A stretch of 12,937 bases of DNA from Bacteroidia bacterium (lineage in GTDB: Bacteria > Bacteroidota > Bacteroidia > JABEUT01), in assembly GCA_013044305.1 (NCBI GenBank), contig JABEUT010000137.1:1-12937 (forward strand). The letters are read 5' to 3'. Position 1 is the first letter of the stretch; every line of letters starts with the position of its first letter. This document shows, piece after piece, positions 7,420-12,937 of this stretch. A model generated the notes under the pieces. The model worked only from the letters and a program-made list of their open reading frames with translations. It was not told the origin of the DNA and made no database searches. The position numbers and the translations under genes were made by a program.

Positions 7420-7425
7420 CCTCCT
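7420..7425 (-). promoter_or_regulatory. Strong Shine-Dalgarno (AGGAGG) of the surface protein
   Basis: On the reverse strand AGGAGG ends five bases before the ATG at 7414. A full-strength ribosome binding site is unusual in Bacteroidota, and none of the other genes in the window has one this good. It fixes the start codon and hints at high translation. Confidence 0.7.
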
Positions 7426-7453
7426 TTTAGTATTCGTTATTCCACGGTATTTT

Positions 7454-7490
7454 ATGTTACCTAAACGACCGAGGTACAATTAGGTTACAT
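7454..7490. repeat. Imperfect inverted repeat upstream of the surface gene
   Basis: ATGTTACCTAA at 7454-7464 faces TTAGGTTACAT at 7480-7490, with a 15-base spacer and one mismatch in 11. It lies 40-76 bases before the start codon at 7414, so it could be an operator or a leader RNA hairpin. No known regulator is recognised. Confidence 0.35.
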
Positions 7491-7535
7491 AAATTAAATA
7501 AAAATGGTTTAAATACTGTGTTGGATGGCTTTACA

Positions 7536-7561
7536 AGGCTTTTAACTGTATTTTAAAGCCT
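7536..7561. repeat. Hairpin AGGCTTTTAA/TTTAAAGCCT
   Basis: The two 10-base arms pair with one mismatch around the loop CTGTAT. There is no T-run long enough to make it a convincing terminator on either strand. It would lie within the leader if the surface gene is transcribed from the box at 7640-7647. Confidence 0.3.
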
Positions 7562-7632
7562 GTATTATTGTTTAGATTAGCTTATTTACGCCACAAGTGT
7601 TTATAAAAGATTACAACATTCCGTAACCTTTA

Positions 7633-7649
7633 TTTACGTCAAACGTAAA
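7633..7649 (-). promoter_or_regulatory. Palindrome containing a TAnnTTTG promoter box
   Basis: TTTACGT-CAA-ACGTAAA is a perfect 7-base inverted repeat with a 3-base centre. Read on the reverse strand, positions 7647 to 7640 give TACGTTTG, an exact match to the Bacteroidota downstream promoter box. No upstream TTG box is found at 17-23 bases. If used, it would give a leader of over 200 bases for the surface-protein gene. Confidence 0.3.
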
Positions 7650-7790
7650 AAAGCTCTGCCTTTAATACAGGCGGAATTTGAGCCTTTACAAGCGAGCAAT
7701 AATAATGTTACCGGATTGACGGGAAGCCTGAAATGGCTATTTGGGCGCACAATGCGTCAATACAATACTAGAATTGAGGGGATGAATGCC

Positions 7791-7809
7791 GCCCGCCGCG
7801 CGGGCGGGC
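7791..7809 (-). terminator. GC-rich hairpin behind metK
   Basis: GCCCGCC and GGCGGGC form a perfect 7 bp GC stem with a GCGCG loop, 9 bases past the metK stop codon. No T-run follows on the metK strand, so it is not a classic terminator. It could be a processing or stability hairpin, or one copy of a dispersed palindromic repeat. Confidence 0.4.
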
Positions 7810-7818
7810 AGCGCCTAA

Positions 7819-9093
7819 TTATGCTTCTACCGATTCCTTCTGTTTCTCTGCAATGGAAAAGGCCTTCCGGAGGGCTTCCACATAGTCTAACTTCTCCCAG
7901 GTGAAGGTTTCGTATTTCTTACCGTTCAGCTCCTTGAAACCCGGTTGACGCCCCATGTGCCCGTACGCAGCTGTTTCCGAAAATATTGGATTGCGCAGCC
8001 CGAAGCGTTTTACAATGGCGGAAGGACGCATATCGAATATTTTTCCAATGCGGTGCGATATTTCACCGTCGGTTAATTTCTTGCCTTCGGCATCGCGAAC
8101 CTTTGCCGTTCCGAAGGTATCCACGTAAATGGAAACCGGTTCGGCAACTCCAATGGCATAAGCAACCTGCACTTCGGCTTCGGATGAAACGCCTGCAGCA
8201 ACCAGGTTCTTGGCAATGTGGCGAACAGCATAAGCAGCAGAGCGGTCAACTTTCGATGAATCTTTTCCTGAAAATGCCCCGCCGCCGTGAGCGCATTTGC
8301 CTCCGTATGTGTCAACAATAATTTTTCTGCCTGTAAGCCCGGTATCCCCGTGCGGACCGCCGATTACAAACTTGCCGGTAGGATTAACAAAGTATTTTAT
8401 GTCGTCTTTAAATAGTTTCCTGACCTTGGAGGGAAGGTGTTTCTTAACCCTCGGAATAAGGATGTTAATCACATCACGGCGTATCGTTTCGCTCATTTCC
8501 TTTTCTGTGGCAAAGTCATCGTGCTGTGTGGAAACCACTATGGTATCAATACGCTCCGGTTTGCCCTTGTCGCTGTATTGTATGGTAACCTGGCTTTTGG
8601 CATCCGGTCGCACGTATTTCATCTTTTTGCCTTCCCTGCGTATAACCGACAGTTCCTTTACAAGGAGATGAGCCAGTTCTATTGCCAGGGGCATATAATT
8701 ATCGGTTTCGGTACATGCGTACCCGAACATCATGCCCTGGTCGCCGGCGCCCTGTTCCTCCTCTTTGCTTCTTTCCACGCCCTGGTTAATGTCCGGCGAT
8801 TGTTCATGAATGGTGGAGATAACTCCGCATGAATCGGCATCGAACATATATTCCGCTTTGGTGTAACCGATGCGCCGTATAACATCGCGGGCTATTTTCT
8901 GCACATCAATATAGCCGTTGGTTTTTATTTCGCCGCCTATTACCGCTAATCCTGTGGTAACAAAGGTTTCGCAAGCTACTTTCGAATTGGGGTCTTGAGC
9001 CAGCAAGGCATCCAATACTGCATCTGAAATCTGGTCGGCTACCTTATCGGGGTGCCCTTCTGATACTGATTCGGAAGTGAAGAAATATGACAT
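7819..9093 (-). CDS. metK: S-adenosylmethionine synthetase (methionine adenosyltransferase)
   Basis: A cytoplasmic enzyme that joins methionine and ATP to make S-adenosylmethionine, releasing phosphate and pyrophosphate; the product is the main methyl donor. The protein has 424 residues, in the normal bacterial range with the slightly longer form common in Bacteroidota. Visible hallmarks are Gly-His-Pro-Asp-Lys at 13-17 (the catalytic His is in the ATP site), the first signature GAGDQG at 115-120, and the second signature GGGAFSGKD at 270-278 in the phosphate-binding loop. The N-terminus Met-Ser-Tyr-Phe-Phe-Thr-Ser-Glu-Ser-Val is that of the family, so the start is secure. It lies 119 bases downstream of aspS on the same strand and may share its transcript. 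No SAM riboswitch was recognised in that gap. Confidence 0.98.
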   Translation of the reverse strand: MSYFFTSESVSEGHPDKVADQISDAVLDALLAQDPNSKVACETFVTTGLAVIGGEIKTNGYIDVQKIARDVIRRIGYTKAEYMFDADSCGVISTIHEQSPDINQGVERSKEEEQGAGDQGMMFGYACTETDNYMPLAIELAHLLVKELSVIRREGKKMKYVRPDAKSQVTIQYSDKGKPERIDTIVVSTQHDDFATEKEMSETIRRDVINILIPRVKKHLPSKVRKLFKDDIKYFVNPTGKFVIGGPHGDTGLTGRKIIVDTYGGKCAHGGGAFSGKDSSKVDRSAAYAVRHIAKNLVAAGVSSEAEVQVAYAIGVAEPVSIYVDTFGTAKVRDAEGKKLTDGEISHRIGKIFDMRPSAIVKRFGLRNPIFSETAAYGHMGRQPGFKELNGKKYETFTWEKLDYVEALRKAFSIAEKQKESVEA

Positions 9094-9189
9094 ATTTTAG
9101 ATAGCTTTTATTGTTAAAGAGGGGCGAAGATATGGCTTTTTTGATTAAAAGAAGGGATTTTTACTTGTATTTTTCCTGTAAAGCACTGT

Positions 9190-9215
9190 TGATGCTGGGT
9201 GTGTTTTACCCATCA
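9190..9215 (-). other. Possible hairpin at the aspS stop codon
   Basis: On the reverse strand the stop TGA begins TGAT-GGGT, which can pair with ACCC-AGC-ATCA if three bases bulge out. The loop is AAAACAC. No T-run follows, so any termination role is uncertain. Confidence 0.2.
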
Positions 9216-10964
9216 ATGGTGTTCTATGCCAATCCCCAACTCCTTCAACTGTGCGTCGCTTATGGAGCTTGGGGTATCAATCATGGTATCGCGCCCGGCG
9301 TTATTCTTGGGGAAGGCAATAAAATCGCGTATGTTTTCCTGCCCTGAAACAATCATCGAGCAGAACCTGTCGAACCCGAAGGCTACGCCGCCGTGGGGCG
9401 GGGCGCCATACTCAAAAGCATTCAGGATAAAGGAGAATTTTGTTTCAGTTTCTTCTTTTGTCAGGCCTATGGCTGCGAACATTTTCTCCTGTTTTTTGCG
9501 GTCGTGTATTCTAATGGATCCGCTGGAGAGTTCCACACCGTTCAGCACAAAGTCGTAGGCGTTGGCCCTTATCTTTCCGGGGGCGGTTTCAAAATATTGC
9601 TCATCTTCACTTTTCCAAGAGGTGAACGGATGGTGACATGCCATCCAGCCGCCCGAATCCTTATCTTTTTCCAGTAGCGGGAAGTCGAGTACCCAAAGAG
9701 GCTTGTACACATCTTTGTTTCTCAAGCCGAGCCGGTCGCCCATTTCGAGGCGCAATTCGGAGAGCGCCCTGCGTGCAACAGTTAGTTCGCCCGAAACAAG
9801 CAGGATAAGGTCGCCGGCTTTGGCTTCGGCTGCTTCTGCCCATATTTTCAAATCTTCTTCGGTATAAAATTTATCAACCGATGATTTGAAAGTTCCGTCG
9901 GCAAGACATTTAACATATATCAATCCTTTGGCTCCTATCTGCGGGCGTTTTACAAATTCCGTGAGTTCATCGGTTTGCTTGCGCGTATATTCCGCAGCGC
10001 CGGGCACGGCTATTGCGCCGGCGTATTCTGCATCATCCAATACCTTAAAGCCATTGCCTTTTACGACACCCGTAAGGTCATGCAGCAACATCCCAAAACG
10101 CATATCGGGCTTATCGTTGCCGTAATATTTCAAGGCATCGGCATAGGTCATGCGGGGTAATGTTCCCAATTCAATATTCCTTACTTTTTGGAACACGTGT
10201 TTCACCATGCCTTCGAACATCTGCAGCACATCCTCCTGTTCCACAAAAGCCATCTCGCAGTCTATCTGTGTAAATTCGGGCTGACGGTCTGCTCTCAAGT
10301 CCTCATCTCGGAAGCAGCGCACGATTTGGTAATAGCGGTCGAACCCCGAAACCATAAGCAGCTGCTTGAATGTCTGGGGGCTTTGCGGCAGGGCGTAAAA
10401 TTCGCCTTTGTTCACCCTTGAAGGCACTACAAAATCGCGGGCTCCTTCGGGGGTGCTTTTAATAAGGAACGGGGTTTCAATATCGGCGAATCCTTGCCCG
10501 TCGAGGTATTCGCGAACTGCCCTTGCCACCTTATGGCGGTTGAGCAGGTTGTTCTTTACCATATTGCGCCGCAGGTCGAGGTAGCGGTACTTCATACGCA
10601 GCTCGTCGCCGCCGTCGGTATCGTCTTCGAGTGTAAATGGCGGCACTTTGGAAGGATTGAGCACTTCGAGCACGGCTGCCATGATTTCTATTTCGCCGGT
10701 GGGTATTTTAAGATTTTTATTGCTTCGTTCCACCACCTTGCCCGTAACCTGAATAACATACTCCCTGCCCAGTTTCTTGGCTTTTTCGCCAAGCACTTTA
10801 TCCAAATCGGAATTAAAAACCAGTTGGGTGATTCCGTAGCGGTCGCGAAGGTCAATAAAGGTAAGACCTCCCATTTCGCGGGTACGGTGCACCCAACCGC
10901 ATAGGGTTACGGCCTGGCTTACGTTTGTAAGGGTTAATTCTCCGCAGGTATGGGTTCTCAACAT
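9213..10964 (-). CDS. aspS: Aspartyl-tRNA synthetase, bacterial type
   Basis: A class II synthetase that charges tRNA-Asp (or tRNA-Asp and tRNA-Asn if non-discriminating) with aspartate in the cytoplasm. From the chosen start it has 583 residues, the usual bacterial length. An OB-fold anticodon-binding domain covers about 1-105, and the catalytic core follows. Motif 2 appears as RCFRDEDLRADRQPEFTQID at 216-235 and motif 3 as GGVAFGFDR at 525-533. The bacterial-only insertion (GAD) domain lies between, about 275-410. The open frame extends 41 codons upstream to 11087, but the start at 10964 gives the family N-terminus Met-Leu-Arg-Thr-His-Thr-Cys-Gly-Glu-Leu, and a promoter-like box lies inside the extension. 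The gene is divergent from lepB. I cannot tell the tRNA specificity from the sequence. Confidence 0.97.
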   Translation of the reverse strand: MLRTHTCGELTLTNVSQAVTLCGWVHRTREMGGLTFIDLRDRYGITQLVFNSDLDKVLGEKAKKLGREYVIQVTGKVVERSNKNLKIPTGEIEIMAAVLEVLNPSKVPPFTLEDDTDGGDELRMKYRYLDLRRNMVKNNLLNRHKVARAVREYLDGQGFADIETPFLIKSTPEGARDFVVPSRVNKGEFYALPQSPQTFKQLLMVSGFDRYYQIVRCFRDEDLRADRQPEFTQIDCEMAFVEQEDVLQMFEGMVKHVFQKVRNIELGTLPRMTYADALKYYGNDKPDMRFGMLLHDLTGVVKGNGFKVLDDAEYAGAIAVPGAAEYTRKQTDELTEFVKRPQIGAKGLIYVKCLADGTFKSSVDKFYTEEDLKIWAEAAEAKAGDLILLVSGELTVARRALSELRLEMGDRLGLRNKDVYKPLWVLDFPLLEKDKDSGGWMACHHPFTSWKSEDEQYFETAPGKIRANAYDFVLNGVELSSGSIRIHDRKKQEKMFAAIGLTKEETETKFSFILNAFEYGAPPHGGVAFGFDRFCSMIVSGQENIRDFIAFPKNNAGRDTMIDTPSSISDAQLKELGIGIEHH

Positions 10965-10991
10965 CTGTTTCAAAGTAAGGCTGCGAAAGTA

Positions 10992-10999
10992 CAAAAATT
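10992..10999 (-). promoter_or_regulatory. Candidate promoter box for aspS
   Basis: On the reverse strand this reads AATTTTTG, one mismatch from TAnnTTTG, and is followed by TACTTTCGCA, a context often seen at Bacteroidota transcription starts. It would give a leader of about 20 bases before the ATG at 10964. A short inverted repeat, GTACA/TGTAC (10989-10993 and 11001-11005), brackets it. Confidence 0.35.
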
Positions 11000-11056
11000 C
11001 TGTACCTCTTTTTGCCGGCATTATACTATAAGAAACCCCGATACAAGGTATTTGTG

Positions 11057-11064
11057 TATTTTTG
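11057..11064 (+). promoter_or_regulatory. Candidate promoter box for lepB
   Basis: TATTTTTG is an exact match to the Bacteroidota box TAnnTTTG and is followed by CGCC. The predicted transcript would start near 11070, leaving about 55 bases before the GTG at 11125. No clear upstream TTG box lies at the standard distance. Confidence 0.45.
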
Positions 11065-11124
11065 CGCCGCATCCGGCAATAAACCATTCTATTTTCTCAC
11101 CACTCTCTAATTTATAATTACAAG

Positions 11125-12937
11125 GTGCCGCAGGTAAATCTCATTATTATACTTATTGCAGTTGCAAGCCTGGCCGGCTTTTACGGTATTTTTCAAAAGG
11201 CAGGCGAAAAGGGCTGGAAGGCATTGGTACCGGTATATAATTTTTACATCTGGCTGAAAATTCTCAAAAAGCCCGGATGGTGGACCATTATCTTTCTTAT
11301 ACCCGGTGTAGGATATATGATGGTAATGGTTATGGCAGGCATAACATCGCTGCAGATGCAGAAGAAAAAAGAGCTGGATGTGGCTTCGGCGCTGGTGTTG
11401 ATACCCGTGGAACTGTACATCCTGTTCTCCATGCTGCCTTCGGTGAAGAACAGCATGCTTGCCATGGGCTTTGAGGCATTGCTCGCATACATTACCTATT
11501 CATCTGTAAAAACATTCCTGTCCCTTACTTCGAGCGGAAAGAAGGCAGACGCAGGAGGCGAAAACATGAGAATGATTGTTTGCGGAATACTCTTCTTCAT
11601 ATCATTGCCCTATTATGGATTCAGCAAGCTGGTGTTTACGGCCCCATCATCCGACGGTAAGGAAAAAGCCAGGCGTTCGGTTGGCAAGGAATGGGCCGAA
11701 GCGTTGTCGTTCGCGGTAATAGCGGCAACCATCATACGCACCTTCTTTCTCGAGGCCTATACCATTCCTTCGTCCTCCATGGAAAAATCGCTTATGATAG
11801 GCGACTATCTTTTTGTAAGCAAGGCCGATTATGGCGCACGCATACCCATGACGCCGCTTTCATTTCCTTTTGCCCATAATTCTCTTCCCGGCACTCGGAA
11901 CGCCATCTCATATCTCGACTGGCTCAAATATCCATACCTCCGGCTGCCTGGTTTTACGCACATAAAACGCCACGACATTGTGGTATTCAACTTTCCGGAT
12001 GGCGATACGGTTTGCAGCAACCCCGGCATGGACAACCCGGGTTACTACGCCTATTGCCGCGATTATGGAAGAGATTTTGTGCTTTCCAACGGCTCGATTC
12101 CAATGCCCGAAGGGCAGGAAAGTTTCGGCAAACTAATTATCCGCCCTGTTGACAAAGAGGAGAATTACATAAAACGCTGCATAGGTACCCCCGGCGATAC
12201 ACTGCTAATAAGACATGCGCAGGTATATATTAATGGAAAAGCGGATGAAATACCCGGGGAGGCGCAATTCGCTTACAGTGTTACCACCGCCGACGGCGAC
12301 CAGCTGCCCCAAAGTCTTACCGACAGGCTCGATATTACTGAAACCGTCTATTCAGACCCGGCAAAGCCCAACTCATACCTTTATATACTGACCCGTAAGG
12401 GAGCCGATATTGTAAGGCAATCGCCCGATGTAGTGTCAGTTATACCGGTACTGCAGGACAGCGGTAAATTCGACCGCGAAGTATTCCCTTTCAGCGCCGA
12501 CTACAAGTGGAATGTGGATAACTTCGGGCCCCTGTTTGTTCCAAACAAAGGCGCCGTAATAAAGCTTGACACATCAAACCTGCATTTATACCGCCGAATA
12601 ATTACGGCCTATGAACACAATATGCTCGAGGTAAAAGGCGCCGATATTTATATAAACGGCAGCAAAACCGACCACTATACCTTTAAAATGAATTATTACT
12701 TTATGATGGGCGACAACAGGCACCGCTCCGAAGATTCGCGCTACTGGGGCTTTGTTCCCGACGACCATGTGGTAGGTAAGGCCTCATTTATATGGATGTC
12801 CATTAAAGAAAATACAAGCTTCGCAAAAAGGTTCAGGTGGAAGCGCTTTTTTACCTTCATTAATACGGAGGGGCTGTCGTCATCCTATTTTATACCCGGG
12901 TTACTTATTATTTTTCTTGCCATCGTTTATTTCTATA
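11125..12937 (+). CDS. lepB: Signal peptidase I with multi-helix N-terminal domain (partial, 3' end missing)
   Basis: An open frame of 604 codons that runs off the window. Signal peptidase I removes signal peptides from exported proteins on the outer face of the inner membrane. Catalytic Ser218 lies in Pro-Ser-Ser-Ser-Met (215-219), catalytic Lys350 in Tyr-Ile-Lys-Arg-Cys-Ile-Gly, and the conserved GDNRHRSEDSR box at 529-539. The classical membrane helix just before the serine is at about 189-207. Ahead of it, residues 4-165 hold several more helices; the segment Phe-Gln-Lys-Ala-Gly-Glu-Lys-Gly-Trp...Pro-Val-Tyr-Asn (23-39) resembles DUF5684. About 180 residues separate the lysine and GDN boxes, far more than in E. 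coli but usual for Bacteroidota. A further helix begins near 586. The frame has a stop at 11080 and no ATG before residue 65, which is inside a helix, so GTG at 11125 is the best start. Confidence 0.93.
   Translation, partial: MPQVNLIIILIAVASLAGFYGIFQKAGEKGWKALVPVYNFYIWLKILKKPGWWTIIFLIPGVGYMMVMVMAGITSLQMQKKKELDVASALVLIPVELYILFSMLPSVKNSMLAMGFEALLAYITYSSVKTFLSLTSSGKKADAGGENMRMIVCGILFFISLPYYGFSKLVFTAPSSDGKEKARRSVGKEWAEALSFAVIAATIIRTFFLEAYTIPSSSMEKSLMIGDYLFVSKADYGARIPMTPLSFPFAHNSLPGTRNAISYLDWLKYPYLRLPGFTHIKRHDIVVFNFPDGDTVCSNPGMDNPGYYAYCRDYGRDFVLSNGSIPMPEGQESFGKLIIRPVDKEENYIKRCIGTPGDTLLIRHAQVYINGKADEIPGEAQFAYSVTTADGDQLPQSLTDRLDITETVYSDPAKPNSYLYILTRKGADIVRQSPDVVSVIPVLQDSGKFDREVFPFSADYKWNVDNFGPLFVPNKGAVIKLDTSNLHLYRRIITAYEHNMLEVKGADIYINGSKTDHYTFKMNYYFMMGDNRHRSEDSRYWGFVPDDHVVGKASFIWMSIKENTSFAKRFRWKRFFTFINTEGLSSSYFIPGLLIIFLAIVYFY

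Larger units (their letters stand above)
7415..7818. other. 404-base non-coding region between metK and the surface gene
   Basis: No gene is visible. The region holds the likely promoter and control sites of the surface-protein gene. From left to right: an imperfect 11-base inverted repeat (7454-7464 with 7480-7490, one mismatch), a 10-base hairpin with one mismatch (7536-7545 with 7552-7561), a palindrome with a promoter-like box (7633-7649), ATTGACG/CGTCAAT at 7715-7721 and 7755-7761, and a GC-rich hairpin at 7791-7809. The short forward reading frame 7716-7904 runs into metK and looks spurious. Confidence 0.6.

Noticed and set aside
8297..8832. Two overlapping forward reading frames inside metK
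   Set aside because: They are antisense to a highly conserved enzyme and show no recognisable features.
9094..9212. SAM riboswitch ahead of metK
   Set aside because: The 119-base gap shows no recognisable SAM-binding RNA core or terminator pair.
10494..10904. Forward reading frame of 136 codons inside aspS
   Set aside because: It is antisense to the AspRS anticodon-binding and catalytic regions and has no start signal.
10965..11087. A 41-codon N-terminal extension of aspS
   Set aside because: The extension is unlike any AspRS N-terminus and covers the likely promoter; the start at 10964 gives the exact family beginning.

Overview
The window comes from a member of the Bacteroidota, probably a gliding or T9SS-bearing lineage such as Chitinophagales, Sphingobacteriales or Cytophagales. 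Three things point there. There is a 1627-residue secreted protein with SprB-type repeats, PKD domains and a gliding-motility/type IX secretion C-terminal domain. The signal peptidase I is of the long Bacteroidota form. Promoter-like TAnnTTTG boxes occur, while Shine-Dalgarno sequences are mostly absent. Coding density is high. I see no mobile element, tRNA, rRNA or CRISPR array.

Left part (1-2520): a self-contained forward unit of three genes encodes an outer-membrane beta-barrel protein, a small lipoprotein with one c-type heme, and a larger monoheme cytochrome c held in the inner membrane by a C-terminal helix. A leader of about 270 bases precedes the first gene. It holds a Crp/Fnr-type palindrome (TGAC-N4-GTCA) just upstream of a plausible Bacteroidota promoter, and a second palindrome overlaps the predicted start of transcription. 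A clear hairpin terminator closes the unit. Together this suggests a small respiratory or redox operon in the cell envelope, possibly controlled by oxygen or nitric oxide. The substrate cannot be told from the sequence.

Middle (2531-7818): on the reverse strand lies a very large cell-surface protein. It has a signal peptide, a helical N-terminal stretch, a lectin-like domain, a cysteine-rich module, ten SprB repeats, two Ig-like modules, two PKD domains and a type B T9SS sorting domain. It is likely an adhesin. Upstream of it are about 400 non-coding bases with several palindromes, an imperfect inverted repeat and a very GC-rich hairpin just behind metK.

Right part (7819-12937): housekeeping genes. 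metK (S-adenosylmethionine synthetase) and aspS (aspartyl-tRNA synthetase) lie on the reverse strand. Divergent from aspS is lepB (signal peptidase I), which is cut by the window end. lepB starts with GTG and carries an extra multi-helix N-terminal domain resembling DUF5684. The envelope theme links the parts loosely: the porin-like protein, both cytochromes and the giant adhesin are all exported, but the lepB proximity is probably coincidental.
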